Below the pieces are notes generated by a model that searched no databases, was not told where the DNA came from, and was given only the letters and a program-made list of their open reading frames with translations. This document shows, in pieces, positions 10,666 to 18,392 of a stretch of DNA of 18,392 nucleotides (positions are counted from its first letter, which is position 1; each line of letters opens with the position of its first letter). The stretch covers positions 1 through 18,392 of the forward strand of contig JABYQR010000579.1 in assembly GCA_022592445.1 (NCBI GenBank), in the 5' to 3' direction. Source of the stretch: Cytidiella melzeri. Lineage: Eukaryota; Basidiomycota; Agaricomycetes; Polyporales; Irpicaceae. Position numbers and translations under genes: made by a program.

Positions 10666-10834
10666 CGTTGTTTCAGCTCACGGTGTGTGCACTGTGGCGG
10701 TGGTACAAAAAGAGCGCGACGCGACGCGTCCAACTCCTGACAGAGTCGCGTCGACCAAATAGGCGCAAACAAAGGCGGGCTGATTTCCCCAGCTACAATA
10801 CTATTATGCATTACTGGGCAACACAACATCAAGC
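10666..10834. promoter_or_regulatory. smc6 upstream region, bounded by the copia LTR
   Basis: About 170 bp separate the smc6 ATG from the inferred end of the retrotransposon LTR, so the core promoter and leader must lie here or inside the LTR. The stretch contains gcgacgcgacgcgtccaac and gacagagtcgcgtcgac (around 10718-10755), GC-rich repeats of a gcgacgcg/cgcgtcg theme containing MluI-box-like ACGCGT. No TATA box is evident. Regulatory role is inferred from position only. Confidence 0.4.
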
Positions 10835-11274
10835 TGTTGACTCTGCATGCTCGTACATGCCACTTTGGATATCAACAAACGTGAGCAGAGAACACCTACA
10901 AGAATGATGGACGTTGCGTCTGTCAACGTCTTGTTTTGCGAGGGGATGCGAGCGCACACGAACGATAGCGAGTAAAGTGGATAATAAAATAGTAACGAAT
11001 ATACATGAGTTTATGTAGTTTTTAGAGATAGCGGAAATAACTAATGTAGTAATAAAATGGAAGAGGAATTATGACATGATAGAGCGGGTACTCGGAATGT
11101 ATGAGGAGGAAGGGATATACTAAAATATATAATGGAAGAAGCGGATAACTGGATAGGTAAAGGAGAATGAAGGAACCTGGCGGATCGCGTGTATAGGACG
11201 GAACGAAAAGCAGAATGACGAAGCTGTGATTCGGAATCAATTTGTGATGGCTCGGAACACCTTATAGAACAACA
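10835..11274 (-). repeat. Putative 3' LTR of the Ty1/copia element
   Basis: On the minus strand the element's polypurine tract is followed at once by TGTTG, the expected LTR start. A matching CAACA end is found at 10835 (minus strand ...agagtcaaca), giving an LTR of about 440 bp with TGTTG/CAACA terminal inverted bases. The interior is AT-rich. The start at 11274 is well supported; the far end is the best match of several possible ...CA ends. No second LTR is present to confirm it. Confidence 0.5.
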
Positions 11275-11283
11275 CTCCCCCTC
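11275..11283 (-). other. Polypurine tract of the copia element
   Basis: Minus strand gagggggag immediately precedes the LTR start and overlaps the TGA stop of the pol frame. This is the plus-strand priming site of LTR retrotransposons. Confidence 0.75.
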
Positions 11284-12315
11284 AACGAGTGGCGAGATTG
11301 TTGAGCGCGAGTTGCTCTTGGTGTTTAATACGAGGCAGCGGCTTTGTAAGCATGTCGGCGCGATTGTCTTCGGAACTGCAGTGAGGGACTTTGATGGAAC
11401 CGTCGAGGACGCGTTCGCGTACAAAATGATGGCGAATATCGATATGTTTTGAGCGAGCATGGAATTGATGGTCTTGAGCAAACGAAATCGCAGCAAGGTT
11501 GTCGGTGGCGATGATAGTGGGTCCGTTCGAGGAAAACCCTAGTTCCTCGAGAAGGGTCCTAAACCAGACGGCTTCTTTAGTGGCGTGAGCGAGCGCGACA
11601 TACTCAGCTTCCATGGTAGATAGAGCGACCGTGCTCTGCTTCTTCGAACTCCAACTAACCATCCCTCCTCCGAGCGTGAAAACATATCCCGAGATGGATC
11701 GGCGATCGAGACGGCTTTGGCCCCAGTCTGCGTCGCTGAAACCTGTGACGATAAAGTCGGATGAATTGTTGAACGTGAGTCCAAGCTCTCGGGTTCCCTT
11801 GAGGTAACGGAGGACGTGTTTGGCGGCAGTGCAGTGAGTCGAAGTGTGAGCACTGTTGAACTGGCTGAGCGTTTGTACGGCGAATGCGATGTCGGGACGA
11901 GTGCCGACAGCAGAATACATGAGTGACCCAACGACAGCCTGGTATGGGAAGTCGGTATCGAGTTCTTCGTCGGTGGAGGCAGGTGAAAGTGCAACGTTTG
12001 CATCCAGAGGTGTGGACACGGGGTTGCAAGATTCCATGCCGAAACGCGAAAGTATACTGTCAGCGTATCTTGTCTGAGTGAGGTTGATCGTACCCTGATC
12101 ACGATGACGCGTGATTTGTATTCCGACGTAGAGTGCGGCTTCTCCGAGGTCGGTGATGTCAAAATACTTCCGTAGGTCGTTTTTGAGATCGGTGGCAGTT
12201 TGGAGATCGGATGACGCCACAAGGCAGTCGTCGACGTGCGTGCCAATCAAAGTGAGAGTAGTATCTGTAAAGCGGTGATAAAGACAGGGATCCGATTGAG
12301 AACGTACGACACCAG
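11282..12315 (-). mobile_element. 5'-truncated Ty1/copia pol: end of reverse transcriptase plus RNase H
   Basis: About 340 codons of a copia polyprotein are open without a stop. They begin near VVRSQSDPCLYHRF, pass the RT catalytic motif as GTHVDDCLVAS, and continue through the connection region (YVGIQITRHR, NPVSTPLDANV, VVGSLMYSAVGTRPDIAFAV). RNase H follows with its carboxylates in FSDADWG, STMEAEYVAL and ATDNLAAI, then KHIDIRHHFVRE and ADMLTKPLPR. Gag, protease, integrase and most of RT are missing. Upstream of about 12315 the frame stays open by chance to 12421 but loses all copia similarity, so the truncation point is there. No frameshift is seen in what remains, which suggests recent loss. 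It cannot transpose by itself. Confidence 0.92.
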
Positions 12316-12776
12316 ACCTTGTACTGGTTTTATATATATATACTAGTAGACTAGAGGAAGGATTGAAGAAAACCATGGACCTAATAGTACAGCAGGCATT
12401 ATTAAAAGCCTCTAGTAGCATTATATTCCTGTTTTCCTTCCATATAGCAGCCGGTCCATACCCACAATAGGTAGGTAGCCATCAAACCTGGGCGGCAATG
12501 GATCTATTTTCTCAAATACGCACCACATTCAAATTTTGACTACGGATAACCCTAATATATCCATTCTATAAGCTGATGTCACACTGTTATCCGCTACGAG
12601 AGCGGGAGGCGGGATGAGTACGGTGTGAACGCTCCCCGCGGAGCGCTTGTCCCTCATCCGCACTCAGCGCTTATGCGCCGGGATTGCACACGAGCGTCTT
12701 TTACCGCTCGTTCTGCCACTGCCACGTCGGCGCTGTCCCGCCTCGCATCCTTGCTGCTCTCGCCCTTGTTCTCCGG
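12316..12776. other. Gap between copia truncation point and the 670-aa gene
   Basis: No coding signal. It contains a short (TA)n run at about 12330-12341, an imperfect inverted repeat (actagagg 12350-12357 versus cctctagt 12409-12416) and a nested GC-rich hairpin at 12609-12661. The last 150 bp presumably hold the promoter and leader of the downstream gene. Confidence 0.45.
12609..12661 (+). repeat. Nested inverted repeat in the leader of the 670-aa gene
   Basis: Outer arms gcgggatgag (12609-12618) and ctcatccgc (12653-12661) pair with one bulge. Inside, cgctcc (12630-12635) and ggagcg (12640-12645) form a hairpin with a 4-nt loop. Located 115-168 bp before the start codon, so it could fold in the mRNA leader. 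Confidence 0.5.
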
Positions 12777-14932
12777 ATGGCAAAGCAGAAATCTTCAAAA
12801 CCCCGTGGTCGCAAGAGCTGGGTCCCCAGCGGTAAAGCAGCATGGCTCGAGAGTTTCAAAACCGACTGGGATGACGCTACAGCGAGTGGAAAGGCGACAA
12901 AATTTTATGACACGATGACCACAGCTTGGATACTTCGCTATGGCTACGATCTACCTCTCGAGCAGGATCCTCCTGAAGACGATATCATGGACGTGGCGCC
13001 GGTTGCTGGTGAAAAGGTTCCGGGAACGACTGGACTTTCGGAAGACGAGGCGGCAGCAAAGGTAGCATATTATGCGAAAGTTCGAACTGTAAGTCCACAG
13101 CTGCCACCTGTCTTGCCAATTCACATATCGTTATAGAAGTTGTGCATGTGGTATTACCACCGCTATCGCAAAGTTACAAATTCCGCGATGAAGGAGGAGG
13201 CAAACGTTTTGTTTCGCAAGATGACCAAGCAATCCGTTGATCAAGTGCGACGTGTGGCCGATTACCACTTCTACCAGACCATACACTACGAGTCAAAGAT
13301 GCGCGAAACGTTTGATCAGCAGTATGAAGAGGCTGTCGCGGCTGCGGTGAACAGTGACAACAAACCATCGCGCCTCGCAATCCGGCAGAAGGTAGTCAAA
13401 GAATTCTGGGACAATGAGAGTCCTGAAGTGAAAGCACGTATCAGAGAGCTCGCGGAGGCCGACTATCAGCAGCGGCTCAAGGAGTCCCAGGCCAATACTG
13501 ATGCACCAGAGACGGCCTTGGATTTTGAACAGTACGTCTATACCGTCTACCATCAAGACCTGAGCTGATCCAGGCCAGATGTATCATCAATGCCGCACCA
13601 TTTGTGAAAGCCATCGCTGAGGGACTGGCTGAGCGCACAGGCATGGTGGTTTCAATCCTGATCGCTGGCCCAATCCCGTCTCAACAGGGCCGTATCGGTA
13701 TGCGAAGGTGCGTATCCGTTTTATGGCCGCGTGCTTTACACTTACACCCATGCAGCTTTCATTGCGGCGAGACGCCTCAGGCGTTTCCTCGACAGTGGCC
13801 TGAGTTTGACCCTGAGGGATTCAAATCCGTTGAGACCTCAATGGTCACCTTCGCATCTGCTGTTTACTCCGAGGACGAGCGTCGTCGTCGAGCTCTATCT
13901 CCCAGCACGCCGTTGAGGGAACCTAGTCCATCTGCTGCCGCCAACGCTGAAGGCGAGCTAGACAATCCGAGGCCGGTCCCATCGAGCGCTCCAGCCGTGC
14001 CTGGGGAACAAACCGGCACCTTCCAGCAGCCAGCGCCCTCGAGATCGACATCGCCCGCCGCTGACGTACCACCTGTCGAACCGCTGCCGCTTCTACGGAA
14101 TTCTCCTCCCCCGTCGCCACCACCCGCAACACAGATTTTGGCCACAACGCCAACACCACCCTCGACACAGGCTCCCGCCGTAACGCCGACAGAAACCATG
14201 CTGCCTGAACCATCGGGTGCATCTCGTACACCACCAGCGTCTCAAGTGGCCCCACGGCTGCCAGCTTCCCCTTCCCGTGTAGGTGCAGATGCGAGCATCC
14301 ATGCTTCGTCATCGCTGCCTTCTAACAGCGATGCACAGCCGCAGTCACCTATCGTCGCGCTCACAGGCTCGGACTGCCCCGACAAGCTGCAGAGCGCATA
14401 CAAGCCAGTCGTAGAAGCCGTGTTCAACGCACCATGGACGGCGTGCGTGTCTCATTTCATTCGTCAGCAAGCAAAAGCCGGCTTCGACGACCCAAGGGGT
14501 AATATCTTGCCCGGCGATGGCCGCCCGGACGAGATCGCTGAGTGGTTCAAGCACGGCCGCCCCGCAGCTGGTCCTCGTATTCAAAGCCACTCCATGTTCT
14601 TGGAGAAGCTGTCCCAGTGGTGGCAATCTATTCAGCCAGCCGTACGAGGCAGCGACAAGAGTGGTCGACCGGCTGGTACATCGCCGTCCGACTGGTCTAG
14701 TTTGATCAGGCCAGGTAAAAACGGCATATTCTTAATTCTTTGTGGTCTGTTGTGGGTGGGCAACGCAATCTTCGAGCAAGGCCAGGACAGTATTCTTGCT
14801 GAGTGGTCTGCCCTCGTCGACGACGTGACGTGGGTCCTCGAACATGACACAGAAAGCGCGCCAATTCCCGGCACCAGTAAACGCCCACTCACCCAGCCTA
14901 CCAGCTCGCCTCGCAAGCGTGCAAAGCGGTGA
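12777..14932 (+). CDS. Two-module hypothetical protein, Agaricomycete-type dispersed family
   Basis: Function unknown. Four exons (12777-13088, 13137-13531, 13579-13707, 13756-14932) with GT-AG introns of 48, 47 and 48 nt close to 670 aa. The N-terminus is basic (MAKQKSSKPRGRKSWVPSGK). Residues to about 320 are charged and helical, with FYDTMTTAWILRYGYDLP, LAERTGMVVSILIAGPIP and WPEFDPEGFKSVE. A Pro/Ser/Thr-rich linker runs from about 325 to 475. A Trp-rich globular module follows (FLEKLSQWWQSIQP, SLIRPGKNGIFLILCGLLWVG, ALVDDVTWVLEHD), and the end is basic (SSPRKRAKR), a possible nuclear signal. The order RGRKSW start, GPI-G segment, FDPEGF, linker, RPGKNG and a VxWVLE module matches, as I recall, a family of uncharacterised proteins present in many copies in Agaricomycete genomes; that recollection needs a search. 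No catalytic motif is recognised. All three introns keep frame, so the copy looks intact. Confidence 0.85.
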
Positions 14933-15158
14933 GTTCACGGCGCGTATCCTTCTAACATCCCTCATCGGGCACATTCCCGCCGCCGCCGTTCTGCTCCGCC
15001 CGTGCTGTCGTTGTCTCTCTATCGTACTGCTCTCGTCGTTACATGTTCTGCTCGTTCCCTGCCGCGTACTCTCTTGTCGTTGTTTACTTTACAATCAATC
15101 TGCATTAACTCGAAAACACCGACATTGTGACCATTTATTCAAGATATACCACAAAAAA
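14933..15158. other. Convergent intergenic region
   Basis: The 226 bp between the stop codons of two converging genes contain pyrimidine-rich sequence and the 3' ends of both transcripts. No further gene is seen. Confidence 0.45.
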
Positions 15159-15665
15159 CTAAGACATCAGGCAGTTCTCCAAGTCCTCTACTGCACGTTC
15201 CCTAGCCACTGTGAGATCGTTGCGGGTGACAGCGAGTCCGTTTGTCCGCGCATGCACTGTTGCGATGGCGGCATCCAGGCGGCCGAGCTCAGCAGCGAAT
15301 GAGGCTACTCGCTGTTGCCGAGCCTCCACTTCCTCTGGTTCTCCGCCCGGCATCTCCTGCTCCCAGAGAACACTCTGCTCCGCTGTCTCCAACTCATTGT
15401 CGGTAAAATTATGTTTGACAATAAGTTCAACTATATGCTCCTGCAGCGCGAGAAGCTCATCGTCGATACCAGCGATAGCAGCCTTGAGAGCGATAACCTT
15501 CGCCTTTAGACGTTCCTCTTTAATAGCTACGTTCTCAGGCTCGCCTAATTCAAGATCAATATGCGGCGCATACTGCGTCGGACTGATTGACTCACTGTCA
15601 GAGTGAACGCTCGACGCCGGTGATTCTTGTATTGCAACACGTTCAACGTTGTGCGCAGCATCCAT
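15159..15665 (-). CDS. Small coiled-coil hypothetical protein
   Basis: Single-exon frame of 168 aa from ATG at 15665 to the stop at 15159. Residues 1-45 are Ser/acidic and probably disordered (SSVHSDSESISPTQYAP). Residues from about 50 to 165 are rich in Glu, Lys, Leu and Ala with heptad-like spacing (EERLKAKVIALKAAIAG, IDDELLALQEHIVELIV, LGRLDAAIATVHA, ARERAVEDLENC), indicating a long coiled coil and thus oligomerisation or a protein-protein contact. No signal peptide, membrane segment or enzyme motif. It is divergent from the 503-aa gene (start codons 271 bp apart), so the two may share an upstream region, and convergent with the 670-aa gene. The composition supports a real gene rather than a chance frame; function is unknown. 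Confidence 0.7.
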   Translation of the reverse strand: MDAAHNVERVAIQESPASSVHSDSESISPTQYAPHIDLELGEPENVAIKEERLKAKVIALKAAIAGIDDELLALQEHIVELIVKHNFTDNELETAEQSVLWEQEMPGGEPEEVEARQQRVASFAAELGRLDAAIATVHARTNGLAVTRNDLTVARERAVEDLENCLMS

Positions 15666-15936
15666 GATGGAGAAAGAGGAGTGAAGATCTTCAGTCGACG
15701 TGTACGCTAGCTGTTAAGTATCCAGCTATTGCCTCGCGTTTGCCTCGCGGTGATCCGACACGCTGAAAAGCTACACGAATGTCAAAACGAACCGAACGCG
15801 TGATCTTCGTAATCAAACTCAGTATAACTCCGCTGAGCGATATCTTTGATGTACCGTCGCCCACCCTTCCTCCTCCTCATGCCTCTTGTCTCCTTACTTC
15901 TTTCTCTCTCTTTTTTCTCTTTCTCTTCGTGCTTAT
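15666..15936. promoter_or_regulatory. Divergent upstream region with a long pyrimidine tract
   Basis: It lies between two divergent start codons. The right half (about 15861-15930) is almost pure C/T on the plus strand (ccttcctcctcctc, tttctctctcttttttctctttctc), the classical core-promoter or transcription-start context of fungal genes, directly before the ATG at 15937. Regulatory role is inferred from position. Confidence 0.5.
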
Positions 15937-17715
15937 ATGTCCTGTCGTAGGACTACCGTGCATACCCCATCAGATGACTCTGATGACTCGGACGACGAGT
16001 GGGAATCAGTCGGCGATGTGAGCAAGTGGGCTGACGATAGCATGACGCTCACGTTGTATCCATGGGACATGGAGCCCATCCAACGACCCAGAGGTACGTG
16101 GACGCATTTACCCTAGTATTTTTTTCTGATTATCGATTGTATTATCCACGACGAGCAGCTGAGACCCCTTCGCCATCGCGTTTGCCGTCATCTCCCACAA
16201 CGCCGCCTCGCGTGCCTGACTCTTCACCAACGCCGACCTCTCGGCGCCGCCCATCTGCTACCACTTTAAGTGGTATCTCATGGCTATCACACGGTATCCA
16301 GACAGTGCAACTCCAGTCCGCGGGTGTGCAGGTAGACGGAAAAGACTTTATATTGTCACCAATGCCGCTATCCGAGGCTGAGCTAGCCCACGAACTATTG
16401 AGCTCTGCATCGCCATCTCCAGCTTCGGCTGCCTCACACACGTATACGGCGGCCTCACGCCGCGCTGCACCCTCAAACTTACGCGACACCCATTCTTCAC
16501 CATCGCCGCCTTTAAGCGCGGCTAGCTCATCACATACTCCCCCATCAAGTCTCACACACCATACATCTGGACCCACCGCTTCCTCCAACAATCTCTTCTA
16601 TCGATCACATTTCCCCGTGCCTCAGGATGCCGCCGGGGCGGCATCATCGCCGCGCCGATCACCAAGCACGCAATCGGCGAAAACTATGCACGGGCGTTCA
16701 TCTAGCCGTCTCCTTCGCGACCCGGTTCTGTCCGTCCCCTCCTTATATATACCCCTTCTAACCTCAGGACTCCCCAACCGTCTCTCCCCCGCTCTCCCAC
16801 TCACTCTCCCCCTCATTCTCCTTCGCACTCTCTTCCCCATTCCCTCCGTTGTTCACCTTCTGTCCCCGATATCAATGTGTCCCCTCCGTTGTCATCTCTG
16901 TCTGCGTCGTTGTCATCCGTAGTCTCGTCGTCGTTGTCTTCTGCTTCCCCATCGCCGTCTCCCTCGTTTCCCTTCCTCAACAATTTATGTCCTGTCTCCG
17001 CTATGGGTCCCGTTGGTTCACCTGTGGCAGTTTCGCCGTCGTCCAGCTCAGGTATTGATGGTTAGTCAGTCCTCGCATCGCTTATTCGGGGATTAATCGT
17101 TGCATATCTCTAGTGTCCCTTACGCCGGAGATCTATGTTGTGTCCTGGGGTTGGTCACCGGGTGTATATTTCTCAAGGTGAGTGGTACCTTTGTTGTGCC
17201 GAACATAATGTCTCAAACATCCGTAGATCTTCTGCTGAGCTGCACTGGCGTGATTGTCCTATGGCCGTAGTTGAGGTGTTCGAGGACGAGGACGATGCGC
17301 TGGTGGCTTGGGATAACATCCTGACTGACGTTACCTATTGTCGCTTACCTCGTCGAGGGCCAGGTCCAGATAGACGTGTGCATGAGCGTTTGGCGATCGT
17401 GCGCCCTTGTGTCTATCCTTATCTGTTCGGTGAAGATGGTGTTTGCAGGCGCTATATTGTGGTCTTTCGAGGATTGGAACCCGGTGTATATTCGTCATGG
17501 TGAGTGGCAGGTGGCGTATAGTTCAATGGCCGCAGTGCTGATGAGGTGTAAGGCTGGTTGCTGGCCCTCATGTCATCGGGATCCCGGGTGCTGTTTGGCA
17601 GGGGTATTCAACACGCCCTATTGCTGAAAGTGTTTACGCTCGCGCGAAGGAGGATGGGATAGTGCACGCGCTGACTTTGTTATTCCCTATGCCGATCTCT
17701 TGTCTTCAGTTGTAG
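15937..17715 (+). CDS. Ser/Pro-rich protein with two RNase H1 N-terminal (viroplasmin-like) modules
   Basis: Six-exon model: 15937-16093, 16159-16729, 16768-17051, 17114-17177, 17227-17499, 17553-17715, giving 503 aa. The start is acidic (DDSDDSDDEWESVGD). A Ser/Pro-rich low-complexity region fills about 55-335. The last 165 residues hold two copies of one pattern: IYVVSWGWSPGVYFS (344-358), continuing to MAVVEVFEDEDDALVAW, and RRYIVVFRGLEPGVYSSW (433-450), spliced to GIPGAVWQGYSTRPIAESVY and ARAKEDGIV. The order Y-x-V-V-x-x-G-x-x-P-G-V-Y, a hydrophobic GAV strand, then TRPIAE...Y..A is that of the RNase H1 N-terminal/caulimoviral viroplasmin-like domain, which in RNase H1 binds RNA-DNA hybrids or dsRNA. 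No RNase H catalytic domain follows. The second copy is the better match; the first lacks the Trp after PGVY. Weak point: intron 16730-16767 is only 38 nt with donor gtccgt, so a frameshift is possible there. The other four introns are canonical (65, 62, 49, 53 nt). Confidence 0.7.
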
Positions 17716-18298
17716 TTTTGCTGTTGTTGTGTCTGTCCCTATGCCTATATGTTGGTTTTTTTGTTTTGAATGACAATTGATTTGCGCACTATTCTTTGCT
17801 TGCAAATGGGTCTAACCCTAACCTCAATGTATCTAAATGTGGTAATTTTGTGGCCAAAGCAGTAAGATTGTTGTCCCTATGTAGTGGAGACGAGGGAAGG
17901 CGAAGAGCCAACAGTCCTTGTAGTGTTTCGCTGTGTTCATCGACTCGAGAATACATCATGTAGGTCTTCAATGTCGGTTATGATACAGAGAGCTTGCCTC
18001 GCACGTCCTGTGCAATATCAGTTGAGGCGAGAGCGGTAGGATACTTGGATTCATGAAGTCGGGATTCGCGTTGTGAACGTCAGGTAATAAAGCAATTGCT
18101 ATACCCTGTATAGTCTTCTCATTTAGCGTATAGTTCTGCATAATGCTTACAGTAGCGTGGCTGACAACCATCAAAGAGACTGTAGCATGGTGAGGACACC
18201 CAGTGGAAGTTTGTTGTATGCGACGGTGCATACACCTGAGACCACAGTGTTTCGCACGGCTGAAAAATCACTACAGATATCGATACTTCAGACTGTCC
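17716..18298. other. Right-hand non-coding interval
   Basis: AT-rich, with a T/G-rich stretch just after the stop codon (ttttgctgttgttgtgtctg) that may be the 3' untranslated region of the 503-aa gene. Only short frames without recognisable similarity are present. Confidence 0.45.
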
Positions 18299-18392
18299 CA
18301 CGTACTATACAAGCCACTATATTACCGTAGCACGTACTATACAAGCCACTATATTACCGTAGCACGTACTATACAAGCCACTATATTACCGT
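18299..18392. repeat. 32-bp tandem repeat at the window edge
   Basis: The unit begins cacgtactatacaagcca and ends ctatattaccgtag (32 bp). Copies lie at 18299-18330, 18331-18362 and 18363-18392 (the third cut by the window end at base 30). All bases seen are identical between copies, and the array continues beyond the window. Perfect identity points to recent expansion or gene conversion. Confidence 0.97.

Noticed and set aside
11539..12246. 235-codon minus-strand frame overlapping copia pol
   Set aside because: Alternate frame of the copia polyprotein; the RT/RNase H motifs are all in the other frame.
13864..14312. Minus-strand Gly/Val/Arg-rich frames
   Set aside because: Shadows of the Pro/Ser/Thr-rich linker of the 670-aa gene.
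15779..16021. Plus-strand frame MSKRTERV... with hydrophobic FLFLF stretch
   Set aside because: The hydrophobic part is simply the pyrimidine-rich promoter tract read as codons; the downstream gene uses a different frame.
16849..17058. Valine-rich frame resembling a membrane segment
   Set aside because: C/T-rich low-complexity DNA is open in all three frames; the Ser/Pro frame is the one that joins the downstream conserved modules by splicing.
17809..17823. Telomere-like ctaaccctaacc
   Set aside because: Less than two full repeats, no array; most likely chance.

Overview
The window looks like nuclear DNA of a basidiomycete fungus, most likely an Agaricomycete (polypore or mushroom type). 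Every multi-exon gene has short introns of about 46-116 nt (most 46-65) with GTRNGT-type donors. Pyrimidine-rich leaders precede start codons, and the protein families (F-box/LRR proteins, Tad-like zinc-knuckle retroelement proteins, Ty1/copia, dispersed hypothetical families) are typical of that class. There are no bacterial operons, tRNAs, rRNAs or CRISPR arrays. All exon coordinates below were built by hand from splice signals and reading frame, without transcript data.

Layout. 1-823: no convincing gene. 824-1273 (+): the zinc-knuckle end of a non-LTR-retrotransposon gag-like ORF, followed by an A-run. 1274-2346: non-coding, with a small palindrome. 2347-4104 (+): an F-box protein with a leucine-rich-like C-terminal half. 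4296-5626 (-): an NAD(P)-dependent short-chain dehydrogenase/reductase, six exons, 300 aa, with all catalytic motifs. 6056-10665 (-): a complete smc6 gene (SMC5/6 DNA-repair complex), 23 exons, 1138 aa, whose frame closes through all 22 introns. 10835-12315 (-): the 3' remnant of a Ty1/copia retrotransposon (end of RT, whole RNase H, polypurine tract, 3' LTR); the LTR ends only about 170 bp upstream of the smc6 start codon. 12777-17715: a cluster of three genes I cannot assign a function to: a 670-aa two-module protein (+), a 168-aa coiled-coil protein (-), and a 503-aa protein (+) ending in two modules that resemble the RNase H1 N-terminal (viroplasmin-like, hybrid-binding) fold without any RNase H catalytic domain. 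18299-18392: a 32-bp tandem repeat running off the window edge.

Functionally, the left-centre is ordinary housekeeping sequence (F-box adaptor, SDR enzyme, SMC6). The right third is accessory: a truncated retroelement, three lineage-specific genes and tandem repeats. The most interesting points are the right-hand gene cluster, the Walker A motif of smc6 split over three exons including a 12-nt micro-exon, and two GC-AG introns in the same gene.
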